From assembly GCA_964502885.1 (NCBI GenBank), contig CAZCXU010000001.1, forward strand, positions 95,036 through 159,035: DNA of 64,000 bases, written 5' to 3'. Below are positions 9,155-17,499 of this stretch, in pieces (within the stretch, counting starts at the first letter, position 1; each line of letters opens with the position of its first letter). The notes below the pieces were generated by a model, which was given only the letters and a program-made list of their open reading frames with translations, ran no database searches and was not told where the DNA came from. The DNA is from XYB1-FULL-44-23 sp964502885. Lineage in GTDB: Bacteria; Patescibacteriota; Microgenomatia; CAZETR01; Amesbacteraceae. Made by a program: the position numbers and the translations under genes.

Positions 9155-9616
9155 CTAAGCCTTGGCTGAAACGATGACACTACGGCTTCGACCAGTACCC
9201 TGAGAAGATGTGTCTACGCGCGGGTGGTTGGCTAAATACAAATGGACAATGCGGCGCTCAGAAGCGGGCATGGGAGGCAAAGAGTGAGGTTGTCCGGTGG
9301 CAATAACCCGAGACACTGCAGTATCGGCGAGGGAGTGGAGAGTAAACTGGCGGCGTTCACGATAGTCATTAACATTGACAGAAAGATTAAACCATTGCGA
9401 GTATTTGGCATGAAGATGTTGGTTGAGAATCAACTGCATCGCACCAAGATTTTCTCCATGATAACCAATAAGAAGAGAAGGATTTTCGGTTTGAAGAAGA
9501 ATCTGATAGGTGTCTGTTTCCTTGTCGTAATTCACTGTAGCGGTGACGTCAATAGAAAAGCCAAGATGTGCAAGAAGCTCCTGGGCTTGGGCCAAAACAT
9601 TCGATGTGTGATCCAT
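9155..9616 (-). CDS. khpB: KhpB/Jag-type RNA-binding protein (KH + R3H)
   Basis: A 153-residue protein with a KH domain (LLIGYHGENLGAMQ, the GxxG loop being G-Y-H-G) followed by an R3H domain (ASERRIVHLYLANHPRV). It lacks the N-terminal Jag_N domain of the Firmicutes protein. The family binds RNA and affects cell division and envelope growth. Its position after yidC in the rpmH-rnpA-yidD-yidC-jag cluster is the classical one. Confidence 0.92.
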   Translation of the reverse strand: MDHTSNVLAQAQELLAHLGFSIDVTATVNYDKETDTYQILLQTENPSLLIGYHGENLGAMQLILNQHLHAKYSQWFNLSVNVNDYRERRQFTLHSLADTAVSRVIATGQPHSLPPMPASERRIVHLYLANHPRVDTSSQGTGRSRSVIVSAKA

Positions 9617-9617
9617 T

Positions 9618-10442
9618 TTAGTCGGCTGATTTTAGCAAATTAAATCGTTTTAGCCAAGGTTTGAGCCCGCCCAATCCCGTGATAGAGTATTGCTGCATTG
9701 CTCCGGTCAGGGAAAAAACAAACCAATAAATTACCAGCCCAGCCTGAAATTGATACCCTACTACGAGGGTCATAAGCGGGAAAAGATAGACCATCTGGCG
9801 CTGTGCCTCTACTATTGCATCGTCGGACGACTCAGGTGTGCCATCGGCAATTTTTTTTGCTTTGGCGACTACAGGGGAAAGCATTAGGGAACTGATCAGT
9901 TGAGTGACTGCAGACAGAAAGAGAAACAGTCCAGGAATCGGGAGGGGGACGCCAGGTATATGAAAGACGTCGGCCCTGGTAAGATCCATATATAAGAAAT
10001 CAGTAGTAAGCTTAAAATCAGAGGGGAGTTGATTGAAGGAATACAACTTATCACCGATTTCTGTCGCAATTTTTGAGGGATCTGCTTTGAGCACGATATT
10101 AAATACTGAGAAGAGAGCAATGAGTATGAGTATCTGAATTATCTGAGGCAAGCAACCTGAAGCTGGATTAAGTCCGTGTTCTTTGAAAAGTTGGGCTTGA
10201 GCCAGCATAAGCCCTTGTTTGTCGTTTTTGTACTTTTCCTTGAGTTTGGTAATTTCGGGGGCCAATTCCTGAGTTTTTTTAGTTACTTTGAGTCCTGGTA
10301 AAACTAACGGGGTCATCACTATGCGGAGAGCGATTGTAAGCAAAATTATTGCTACACCCAAATTTCCGGTCAGTTGAAGGAAAAAAAATAAGGCGTTGAG
10401 CAACGGCTGTGTGAGTAAAGCGTCCCAAAGAGGTGCAAACAT
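9618..10442 (-). CDS. yidC: Membrane protein insertase YidC/Oxa1
   Basis: YidC inserts proteins into the cytoplasmic membrane, with or without SecYEG. The 274-residue form is the short Gram-positive/Oxa1 type without the large periplasmic domain. It starts with a hydrophobic helix, then the conserved LRIVMTPLVLPGLKVTKK with the hydrophilic-groove arginine, a coiled cytoplasmic loop, and NPASGCLPQIIQILILIALF. It ends one base before the jag start. Confidence 0.93.
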   Translation of the reverse strand: MFAPLWDALLTQPLLNALFFFLQLTGNLGVAIILLTIALRIVMTPLVLPGLKVTKKTQELAPEITKLKEKYKNDKQGLMLAQAQLFKEHGLNPASGCLPQIIQILILIALFSVFNIVLKADPSKIATEIGDKLYSFNQLPSDFKLTTDFLYMDLTRADVFHIPGVPLPIPGLFLFLSAVTQLISSLMLSPVVAKAKKIADGTPESSDDAIVEAQRQMVYLFPLMTLVVGYQFQAGLVIYWFVFSLTGAMQQYSITGLGGLKPWLKRFNLLKSAD

Positions 10443-10447
10443 AGTGA

Positions 10448-10654
10448 TTATGGAAGGGGGTCAAATCCGCCAGGGTGCCATGGATGGCAGCGAATAATTC
10501 TAAGAACACCCAACCAAACTCCGTGAAGGATACCATATTTTTCTATGGCTTGATAGGCGTAGCGAGAACAGGTCGGCTGAAATCGACAACCTAACCCTTT
10601 ATGTGATAGGTATTTCTGGTAAAAGACTATGGATGAGAGCAGTAATTTGCGCAT
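10448..10654 (-). CDS. yidD: Membrane protein insertion efficiency factor YidD
   Basis: A 68-residue YidD: FYQKYLS, the cysteine motif CRFQPTCSRYAYQAI and WLGVLRIIRCHPWHPGGFDP are all canonical. It sits 5 bases upstream of yidC and overlaps the end of rnpA by 56 bases. Confidence 0.92.
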   Translation of the reverse strand: MRKLLLSSIVFYQKYLSHKGLGCRFQPTCSRYAYQAIEKYGILHGVWLGVLRIIRCHPWHPGGFDPLP

Positions 10655-10940
10655 GGGACAACCTGAGACAGGCTGGTTTGGGATAAATAATAATATCTAA
10701 GCCTTGATCTGGAATTATTTCTGCAATCTCATGATATAAAATCCGACGAAGGCGATTTCTTTGAACAGCTTTTCTGGCAAGCTTTGCCGAGGTGACAACG
10801 CTATAACGATTTTGATCTCCTGAATTCAGACCAGTCCTTTTGCTTATCAATAAACTTATCGATGGGAATGAAAGATTTCTCCCTGACGACTTGACCTGCA
10901 AAAAACTCTTACGGGAAAGTCTATAAATTCGAGGAGGCAT
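10599..10940 (-). CDS. rnpA: Ribonuclease P protein component
   Basis: RnpA is the protein subunit of RNase P, which matures tRNA 5' ends. The 113-residue protein has the family core: YRLSRKSFLQVKSSG at the start, VTSAKLARKAVQRNRLRRILYH (the RNR motif) in the middle, and a terminal beta-alpha segment. Its 3' end overlaps yidD by 56 bases in another frame, an overlap known in many bacteria. Confidence 0.92.
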   Translation of the reverse strand: MPPRIYRLSRKSFLQVKSSGRNLSFPSISLLISKRTGLNSGDQNRYSVVTSAKLARKAVQRNRLRRILYHEIAEIIPDQGLDIIIYPKPACLRLSHAQITALIHSLLPEIPIT

Positions 10941-10949
10941 GCAAAGTCT

Positions 10950-11090
10950 TTAAGCTGTTAGGCGGCGGCGGCCAACTGCGCGACGGCGCTTAAGAACGTT
11001 GCGGCCAGTTCGGCTGCTCATACGACTACGAAATCCGTGCTTTCGGGCACGCTTGATCTTTTTCGGCTGAAAGGTGTGTTTCATTGCCAT
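10950..11090 (-). CDS. rpmH: 50S ribosomal protein L34
   Basis: A 46-codon gene: MAMKHTFQPKK, then KRARKHGFRSRM and NVLKRRRAVGRRRL are the L34 signature. ATG 11090 is preferred because the TATAAT ends 9 bases before it. The alternative ATG at 11084 gives the classic MKHTFQP start and cannot be excluded. It heads the minus-strand operon rpmH-rnpA-yidD-yidC-jag and is divergent from dnaA. Confidence 0.93.
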   Translation of the reverse strand: MAMKHTFQPKKIKRARKHGFRSRMSSRTGRNVLKRRRAVGRRRLTA

Positions 11091-11099
11091 AACGTGGCT

Positions 11100-11130
11100 A
11101 TTATATCATTCCAGAATCTGGTTATGTCAA
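11100..11130 (-). promoter_or_regulatory. Promoter of the rpmH operon
   Basis: On the minus strand TTGACA (11125-11130) and an extended -10 TGATATAAT (TATAAT at 11100-11105) are separated by 19 bases. The rpmH ATG lies 9 bases beyond, so the leader would be only about 2-3 bases. Confidence 0.7.
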
Positions 11131-11147
11131 AATAGAATAGCCAGATA

Positions 11148-11176
11148 TTTTATATAAAAAATCTGGAATTTGTGTT
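11148..11176. repeat. Inverted repeat in the rpmH-dnaA gap (within element copy 2)
   Basis: CCAGATATTTT (from about 11140) faces AAAAAATCTGG (ending about 11165), an AT-rich inverted repeat. A further CCAGAATCTGG lies at 11111-11121. These sit upstream of both the rpmH and dnaA promoters and lie in the segment shared with 9075-9135. Confidence 0.45.
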
Positions 11177-11193
11177 TGTGCTCGCTATGGTTC

Positions 11194-11221
11194 TTGACGG
11201 ATTGTGGATAACTGGTATAAG
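11194..11221 (+). promoter_or_regulatory. dnaA promoter with internal DnaA box
   Basis: TTGACG (11194-11199), a 16-base spacer and TATAAG (11216-11221) precede the ATG at 11233. A perfect DnaA box, TGTGGATAA (11203-11211), lies between -35 and -10, consistent with repression of dnaA by DnaA protein. Confidence 0.75.
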
Positions 11222-11232
11222 AGTGGCAGTGT

Positions 11233-12591
11233 ATGGATAAGGAAAAAACCTGGACAAGTGTACTCGCGTCCCTAAAAACTGAAGTGTCTGAGGGAATTTT
11301 TAACACCTATCTGAAAAATACTCACATTGTAGACATCCAGGAAAATGATCAACGAACAATTTTTGAAATAGGATGCAACTCCACATTTATAAGAAACACA
11401 TTAGACCTTCGCTATCACGGACAAATTGCTAGGGAATTATCCAGAGTAACAGGCAAAACAGCAGAGGTGGTAATTAAAGTTGCGGAAAAGAAAATTGAAC
11501 TTGATGAAAAAGGAACTCTTTTTGAGACACCCAAGGCCACCGTTTTTTCTGATGCATGGAGAAAGGCCAACCTGAAAGCTGACTTTACCTTTGAAAATTA
11601 TGCTGTGTCCGGAAGCAACCAGATGGCGTATGCGGCCGCACAGGCCGTGGCGAAAAAATTGGGAGAAACATACAATCCATTGTTTATATACGGTGGGGTG
11701 GGGGTGGGGAAAACACATTTAATGCAAGCGATAGGTCACGAAGCCTTGCGAAATTCAAATGGACAGGTATTGTTTTGTTCCGGAGAGGAATTTACGAATG
11801 ACCTAGTCGAAGCTATTAGATTTAAAACTACGGATAAAGTTAGATCAAAGTATCGCAAAGTAAAACTTCTCATGATTGATGATGTGCAATTTATTGCCGG
11901 AAAACCCACAGTGCAGGAAGAATTTTTCCATACGTTTAACGCTATACAGCGCGACGGGGGTCAGGTCGTTATGACATCAGATAAGCCCCCCGGAGAAATT
12001 GCCAAGCTAGAGGAAAGGCTGAGAAGCCGGTTTGGGGCTGGCTTAATTGTCGACGTAGGGCCGGCAGACTTTGAATTGAGATCTGCAATTGTTCTAATTA
12101 AAGCCAAACAAAGAAACATGGAAATCTCAATGGAAACAGCTCAAACGATTGCGGCAAATGTTACCGGAGTGCGAGAACTACAGGGGGCATTAATTAAACT
12201 GGAAACAGAAGAGCGAATTCGGGGAAAAAAATTAGACATGGAGGAAATTTTGAAACTTTTGAATGTTCAAAACGAAGAAGCTATTAAATCCAGATTTATT
12301 ACTCCAACTGAAGTCATAAACCAGATCGGAAATTATTACGGAGTGGGCGTGCAACAACTTAAGGGTGAGAAAAGAACCAAGACGATTGTTTGGCCACGAC
12401 AAATATTAATGTTTATATTACGCCACGATCTTAAACTACCATTGGAAGAAGTTGGAAGGCTGCTGGGAGGAAGAGACCACACCACAGTATTGCACGCCAC
12501 AGACAAAGTCCGAGGGGAATTGGACCAGAACCATAAATTTGCAGCCGAAATGGCGGATGTTAAAAGAAAAATCTTTGGTGGTGGAGCATAA
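11233..12591 (+). CDS. dnaA: Chromosomal replication initiator DnaA
   Basis: A 452-residue AAA+ initiator that binds DnaA boxes and opens oriC. The N-terminal domain I (residues 1-75) leads through a short linker to the ATPase core: FTFENYAVSGSNQMAYAAA, Walker A GGVGVGKTH (~155-163), Walker B LMIDDVQF (~216-223), and an arginine-finger region ERLRSRFGAGL. The C-terminal helix-turn-helix has LPLEEVGRLLGGRDHTTVLHA, the DnaA signature. Placement between rpmH and dnaN is canonical. Confidence 0.97.
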   Translation: MDKEKTWTSVLASLKTEVSEGIFNTYLKNTHIVDIQENDQRTIFEIGCNSTFIRNTLDLRYHGQIARELSRVTGKTAEVVIKVAEKKIELDEKGTLFETPKATVFSDAWRKANLKADFTFENYAVSGSNQMAYAAAQAVAKKLGETYNPLFIYGGVGVGKTHLMQAIGHEALRNSNGQVLFCSGEEFTNDLVEAIRFKTTDKVRSKYRKVKLLMIDDVQFIAGKPTVQEEFFHTFNAIQRDGGQVVMTSDKPPGEIAKLEERLRSRFGAGLIVDVGPADFELRSAIVLIKAKQRNMEISMETAQTIAANVTGVRELQGALIKLETEERIRGKKLDMEEILKLLNVQNEEAIKSRFITPTEVINQIGNYYGVGVQQLKGEKRTKTIVWPRQILMFILRHDLKLPLEEVGRLLGGRDHTTVLHATDKVRGELDQNHKFAAEMADVKRKIFGGGA

Positions 12592-12844
12592 CGACATGAA
12601 CAATTTGTGGACAAAGTGTGTGCGGGCAGGGGATGGGAGGAAAAAACTTGTGAATAAACACAATAAGTTGTTCACACCTAGTGGATTTTTTTTAATTTAT
12701 CCACAATAATGTGCACAAGTTTACATAGTAGGTTTTACACAAGAAATTAACCCGAAAGTTGAGTGCGATAATGCAAAATAATCAACTTATCCACAATACC
12801 TACTACTGAGACGACTATTTTAGATATAAAAATATCGATACCGA
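12592..12844. other. oriC: Candidate origin of replication (oriC)
   Basis: The dnaA-dnaN gap holds two perfect DnaA boxes, TTATCCACA at 12697-12705 and 12787-12795, near-matches TGTGGACAA (12606-12614) and TGTGAATAA (12649-12657), and weaker ones at 12668-12676 and 12710-12718. AT-rich stretches adjoin them (12683-12700 and 12816-12843) and could unwind. Plus-strand base composition changes to strong G excess to the right. The assignment is by motif and position only. Confidence 0.85.
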
Positions 12845-13963
12845 ATGAAAACAACAGTTTTACAAAGTGATCTGGCAAAATGTTTGGGAACAGTCAGCAG
12901 AGTGATACCCAGCAGAGGGCAGTTGCCTGTGTTGGCAAATGTGCTATTGGAGGCACGCAAAGATGGATTGACCCTAGTAGCAACAAATCTGGAACTTGGA
13001 ATTCGTGTAATGGTGGGGGGAAAGATTGAGGAGGAGGGTGACATAACTATTCCGGCGAAAAACTTAACTGAATTTGTATCATCGTTGCCTGCAGGGAGCG
13101 TTGATCTATCGACTGATGGGGAGAAGATGCTTATTAAGGGCGGAAAGCTATCTGCGACCTTTACAGGGATTTCAGCGATGGAATTTCCGGTGGTACCAAA
13201 GATCGAAAGTGTACAAGGTGGACGAATAGTAAAGATTAAAAGGGCGATGATGGAAAAAGTTGCAAAACAAGTTGCTTTTGCTGCAGCTACAGATGAGAGT
13301 AGGCCAGTTTTGACAGGTGTGGTTTTTATGAGTGAGGGAAATATATTGAAAATTACGGCAAGTGATGGATTTCGATTGAGCAGGAGATTTATTGAGATGG
13401 AAAGGGGGTTATGGTTATCGGATAAAAGGTTGATTCTTCCGGCAAGAACACTATTGGAGATGTCAAGAATTGCAGCAGAGGGTAAAAAGGAAGAGATTGA
13501 GATGGCTGAAATAGCTGAGAATAACCAGGTTATTATGGCTTACGATGGAATTCAGCTTACATCGCGGATACTGGAGGGTAATTTTCCTGATGTAGAAAAG
13601 ATTATTCCCGTGGATACCAGAACAAAGATTACTCTTGATAGGCAGGAAATGCTGCGGGCGGTTAAGGCAGTGGGGATATTTGCAAGGGACAGTTCGAATA
13701 TTATCAGGCTTAGAATTCAAGATGGCGGGATGATGGTGGAGGCAAGCGCTACTCAGACAGGAGAGAGCACTGTTGAATTGGAAGGGGAGAAGACTGGAGA
13801 CGATGGACAGATTGCTTTCAATTACCGGTTTGTGTTGGACTTTTTGAATAGTGTGGATAGTGAGAGAGTTACCTTTGGAATGAATGACAGCCTGGCCTCA
13901 GGGTTGTTTGGAATTGATGGTGACAATGAATTGCTGCACTTGATAATGCCGGTAAGAGTCTAA
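12845..13963 (+). CDS. dnaN: DNA polymerase III beta sliding clamp
   Basis: A 372-residue clamp of three repeated domains, recognisable by SRVIPSRGQLPVLANVLLEA near the start, ATDESRPVLTGVVF and SDGFRLSRR in domain 2, and the C-terminal MPVRV that lines the peptide-binding pocket. It tethers the replicative polymerase to DNA. Its last 4 bases overlap the convergent gene at 13960. Confidence 0.96.
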   Translation: MKTTVLQSDLAKCLGTVSRVIPSRGQLPVLANVLLEARKDGLTLVATNLELGIRVMVGGKIEEEGDITIPAKNLTEFVSSLPAGSVDLSTDGEKMLIKGGKLSATFTGISAMEFPVVPKIESVQGGRIVKIKRAMMEKVAKQVAFAAATDESRPVLTGVVFMSEGNILKITASDGFRLSRRFIEMERGLWLSDKRLILPARTLLEMSRIAAEGKKEEIEMAEIAENNQVIMAYDGIQLTSRILEGNFPDVEKIIPVDTRTKITLDRQEMLRAVKAVGIFARDSSNIIRLRIQDGGMMVEASATQTGESTVELEGEKTGDDGQIAFNYRFVLDFLNSVDSERVTFGMNDSLASGLFGIDGDNELLHLIMPVRV

Positions 13964-14466
13964 TGCTCTCTCTCTGAACTATTTATGACGTCCCCTATTG
14001 GTGGTGATTGGGCTGGGGTAAAAGTCATAATAAAAGGTTCCTGAATATTGGGCACACGAAGATTAATCGTGTATTTCTGGTTCAGTTTCCAAGGTTGATT
14101 GGGCGTAAAATAAATTGTCATTCTATTTTTATGAATAATCTTTTTGAATGAAATTCCAGAATTTGAGACGATGATTAATTTGTCTATTTCTGAAAGAGTC
14201 AGAGGGCGGTTGAATGCGTAATATATGGCTGTAGTAGATCCTGCAATGGCGGGTTTGTTGGTTACCGGAGAGGTGTAAGTAAGTTTAAGTGGTATGTTTG
14301 GATCGATTGTGGGTGAAATAGTCGCTTGTGGCGGAGTAACTTGCACATTATTCGGAAGGAGGGAATTGTTGGTGGCAGGCTGAGAATCAGCAAAAAAAGA
14401 AGCAATACCAAGAACAATGATTATGGTTACTAATGTAGTGATAATTTTTTTGATTTTGGAATTCAT
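13960..14466 (-). CDS. Membrane-anchored protein with bacterial Ig-like domain
   Basis: 168 residues: an N-terminal hydrophobic helix (residues 7-27), a Pro/Thr/Asn-rich linker, then a beta-rich domain (TSPVTNKPAIAGSTTAIYYAF ... LNQKYTINLR in parts) that resembles SbsA-type Ig-like domains found in surface proteins. It is the last gene of the minus-strand secretion locus, 11 bases after the LytM-like gene. TAAAAT lies 8 bases before the ATG, so it may also have its own leaderless promoter. Function unknown. Confidence 0.55.
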   Translation of the reverse strand: MNSKIKKIITTLVTIIIVLGIASFFADSQPATNNSLLPNNVQVTPPQATISPTIDPNIPLKLTYTSPVTNKPAIAGSTTAIYYAFNRPLTLSEIDKLIIVSNSGISFKKIIHKNRMTIYFTPNQPWKLNQKYTINLRVPNIQEPFIMTFTPAQSPPIGDVINSSEREH

Positions 14467-14477
14467 ATTGTAATATT

Positions 14478-15344
14478 TTAACCACCGCAGAAATAATTTT
14501 CAGGACGAACCCAAACTCCGTCTATCTGTGCCTCTAGGTGAAGGTGTGTATTGTTTCCCTGATCAAATAGTGCGGTAACAACTGTACCAGATATGGCATC
14601 TGTAGCGTAGGAAGATGGCACCATAACATGAGTAAGTACTAAGTGGACAGATGTTGTGCCAGACGTTGTGTCGCAGTAGATGGTATTTCCGACTGAACCA
14701 TTGGCGAATCCGTAACGACATGACCAATTTACACTGACACCGTTTACTTGTGGAAGGACCACTCTGGTATCAGAGGAGAATACGTCAGCTGCAAAACCAT
14801 ATTCTGAGCACGAAGCTCCTCCCCCGGGCTGGTTACAGCGATTTCCATCAGGTGGGGTGGAGGTCCGACAACCGGACCCTTGTGGTATAGAGTAACAACT
14901 ACCTCCGTATACGTCTTCCCAGTAATAAGAACTACCGTGTCCTCCCGAGCGATTGTGTTCCTGTGTGGGATTGTAAGAACCAAGAGATATGACTCCTCCA
15001 GGGATAGGGCAACTGCTGGGGTCAGCAAAACCTCCTCCGGGATCAAAAACTCCACCACCTCCAAAGCCGAATCCAAAACGAGAAACCGGAGTTACGAATC
15101 CTGAGCTGTTAATTACTATTACAGCCATTAGGATGAAGCCAAAAAATATCGCCGTTGCCAACAATGCGATGAAAGCTGTTCCCAGTAGAGTGACTGCGTC
15201 GGCAATAAGGTGTTTTTTGAAATCTGTACCAAATGTTAGAAGTTTGCCGTAAGAAAAGCTTGATATTTTGGTGATATTAATGCTAAAAGCTGATCGAAGG
15301 CGACCAATGAGAGGATTTATGGGGCCAATAGATAAACTAGCCAT
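14478..15344 (-). CDS. LytM/M23 peptidase-like protein of the secretion locus
   Basis: 288 residues. An N-terminal cytoplasmic stretch, one hydrophobic helix (about 55-80) and a Gly/Cys-rich linker lead to a LytM-like beta domain. The HxH zinc motif is present as THLHLE (~270) and an aspartate occurs in GFAADV, but the histidine normally four residues before that aspartate is missing (EYGFAAD). The domain may therefore be a non-catalytic wall-binding or activator form. In T4SS loci such proteins open or bind peptidoglycan. It follows a small gene by 5 bases and belongs to the VirB4 operon. Confidence 0.65.
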   Translation of the reverse strand: MASLSIGPINPLIGRLRSAFSINITKISSFSYGKLLTFGTDFKKHLIADAVTLLGTAFIALLATAIFFGFILMAVIVINSSGFVTPVSRFGFGFGGGGVFDPGGGFADPSSCPIPGGVISLGSYNPTQEHNRSGGHGSSYYWEDVYGGSCYSIPQGSGCRTSTPPDGNRCNQPGGGASCSEYGFAADVFSSDTRVVLPQVNGVSVNWSCRYGFANGSVGNTIYCDTTSGTTSVHLVLTHVMVPSSYATDAISGTVVTALFDQGNNTHLHLEAQIDGVWVRPENYFCGG

Positions 15345-15349
15345 TATTC

Positions 15350-15637
15350 TTAATGATGATTAATTTCTTCAAGTAATATGAGCGGAAGTTTGAGCAAATG
15401 ATCCTTTTCTTCCTGATAAGGGTCGGAGAAATGTTCATCTGTAGAGTGTGTTTCCACTTCGCGGCGAAGCTCTTCTGTGCTTTTGTGGAGGACCTGCCCA
15501 GCCCATTGCCAAAGCGGGTCAGCGTCTGTTTTGAACTGATCAAAATTATGACAGGAATTACAGATTTCAATTACGGCGTTTTCCAGACTGCTGACGACAG
15601 ATGGATTTATGTAGTCAGGGTAGGCAAAAGTGTTCAT
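15350..15637 (-). CDS. Small protein of unknown function in VirB4 operon
   Basis: 95 residues, no membrane segment, rich in E/H/L, with CNSC near residue 30. No family was recognised. Its ATG overlaps the stop of the VirB4 gene by 4 bases, the sign of translational coupling, and the LytM-like gene follows after 5 bases. A soluble accessory of the secretion locus is the most that can be inferred. Confidence 0.6.
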   Translation of the reverse strand: MNTFAYPDYINPSVVSSLENAVIEICNSCHNFDQFKTDADPLWQWAGQVLHKSTEELRREVETHSTDEHFSDPYQEEKDHLLKLPLILLEEINHH

Positions 15638-17499
15638 TTTGATTCAGGAACCAGTATTGGTTTGGTTTGAGTTTCAGCTTGTTTTTGAGCTAATATTTCG
15701 GAGGGTTTGGTGGTAATTAGCTTGTGTTCGTCCGGGGATGCTACAAAGCGAACAGCTACGTGATTGTTTCCTGCAAAAAACAGACCTTCTCCAACGTTTG
15801 CTGACAGGAGAAGGTGTTTTTCTCCCTCGGAGAGATAGAAGACCTGGGAAATTTTGTCGACTCCCGCTGGTGATTGTTTCATGAGTATTTGTAGGGAAGA
15901 ACTGGTGACGATGGCTTTGCCGTAATCAGTGTTCAAAAAGTCTTCTACGTCCTGAGTAATAGTGGTAAGACCGAGAAAATACTTACGAGCGCGTTTGGCG
16001 ACGCTGTAGAGGAAACTGGCTGAGTCGGGATAACGCATGAGATACCAGGCCTCGTCTACCACAAGAATGCGTTTCTTGAGGTCGCGGCGCATTTTTGTCC
16101 AGATATAGTCAAGAATGAGAAAGATAGCAATGGGCTTGAGAGAATCTTCGAGATCGCGGACAGAAAAAACTGTAAATTGATTTTTTAGTTGAATATTTGA
16201 TGGCTGATCGACTATTCCGGTAAAACTTCCCTTTACAAATCGTTCTAGGCGATCAGCAAGAGATAGGGCTATGGGTTCTTCCATGCCAATGAAAGCTTTG
16301 TAAAGATCTTCCATTAGCGGGGGAGTATTTTTTTGTGTAGCGGGATCAGGGGTGATACCTTTCATACGATAAGCGAGATTGAGGGCGCGATCGAGAAGTG
16401 CGTCTTCTGTGGGGCTAAGGTTTCCCATGATGACTTTGAACATGGAATGCAGCGATTGAATTTTGAGATTAAGCTCGTTTTCATCTGAATTTTGGGTAAG
16501 AAGGGAAAGATCAAAGGGGTTGATGCGATTTTGAGAATTGTAGGAGAAATTGATGTAGTCGCCTCCTACGGCATCACAGAGGGCTTTGTATTCGTTTTCA
16601 GGATCTATAACGATTATTTCTGTACCAAACATCATGGAACGAACCAGTTCAAGTTTAATGGTGTAAGACTTTCCCGCACCGGATTTGGCGAATACTACTG
16701 AGTTGGCGTTTTCCAGAGAGAAGCGATCAAAAATGACCAAACTGCCGTTGTGCTGATTTATTCCATAGAGGATGCCGTCATTGCTGGTGAGCTCTGATGA
16801 GGTGAAAGGGAAGGTGGTGGCCAGAGAGGTGGTGTCCATGTTTCTGGTGACCATAAGATGGTCGATACAGGTGGGGAGGGTGGTTTTGAAACCTTCAGCC
16901 TGCTGGAGGAGTGTGGGTGTAGAGGCCACTAGAAGAGATGAAAGGGAGCTAGTGACCTGTTTACTGGCAGTTTCAAGTTCGGAGGGGGAATCGGCGGGAA
17001 TGGTGACATAGAGAGAGAATTGAAAGAAGCGTTCGATGCCTTTGACGAGTTGATCCTGAAGAGCCAGAGCGTCTTCGAGTTTGGCTTGGGTTACAGGATC
17101 GACAACGCGGCCGCGTTGGGCGTCAGTGTTTAGCTCGGCTTCCATTTCGGCAATCTTTCGACGCAGATCGTCGAGCGTGGACTTGCTTTCTACAGGATAG
17201 ATGAACATGGAAATATTTAGTGAATGGTCAAAATTAATGATGGGACTAAGCCAGTTGCTGGAGACGAAGCGGCGGTTTATTGAGGTGAAGTAGGTGCGGA
17301 AATATGTGTCGTTGATTTTTAATGAATTGAAATCGATGGTAATGTTTTGTGGGGCGATGATATCCTTGACTGTTTTGGCCTGGGATAATTCTTTTTGGGG
17401 GAGAGCCATATTTGTGTCTGGGACGTTACCGGAGACCTGAGTTGCAGGAGTGGCAGTTTTTTTGACGGGGGTAAGGTTAGGGAGTTTTGGTAGCTTCAT
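15634..17499 (-). CDS. virB4: VirB4/TraC-family type IV secretion ATPase
   Basis: A 621-residue AAA+ ATPase of the VirB4/TraC/TrbE family, which energises pilus or substrate movement at the inner membrane. Walker A is AKSGAGKS (about residue 270), the conserved IDPENEY follows, Walker B is RILVVDEAWYLM (~500), and the C-terminal TITQDVEDFL segment is typical. The first ~60 residues are a low-complexity linker. It overlaps the upstream partner gene by 23 bases. That partner carries a VirB4-N-terminal-like segment, so the ATPase system appears split over two proteins. Confidence 0.9.
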   Translation of the reverse strand: MKLPKLPNLTPVKKTATPATQVSGNVPDTNMALPQKELSQAKTVKDIIAPQNITIDFNSLKINDTYFRTYFTSINRRFVSSNWLSPIINFDHSLNISMFIYPVESKSTLDDLRRKIAEMEAELNTDAQRGRVVDPVTQAKLEDALALQDQLVKGIERFFQFSLYVTIPADSPSELETASKQVTSSLSSLLVASTPTLLQQAEGFKTTLPTCIDHLMVTRNMDTTSLATTFPFTSSELTSNDGILYGINQHNGSLVIFDRFSLENANSVVFAKSGAGKSYTIKLELVRSMMFGTEIIVIDPENEYKALCDAVGGDYINFSYNSQNRINPFDLSLLTQNSDENELNLKIQSLHSMFKVIMGNLSPTEDALLDRALNLAYRMKGITPDPATQKNTPPLMEDLYKAFIGMEEPIALSLADRLERFVKGSFTGIVDQPSNIQLKNQFTVFSVRDLEDSLKPIAIFLILDYIWTKMRRDLKKRILVVDEAWYLMRYPDSASFLYSVAKRARKYFLGLTTITQDVEDFLNTDYGKAIVTSSSLQILMKQSPAGVDKISQVFYLSEGEKHLLLSANVGEGLFFAGNNHVAVRFVASPDEHKLITTKPSEILAQKQAETQTKPILVPESK

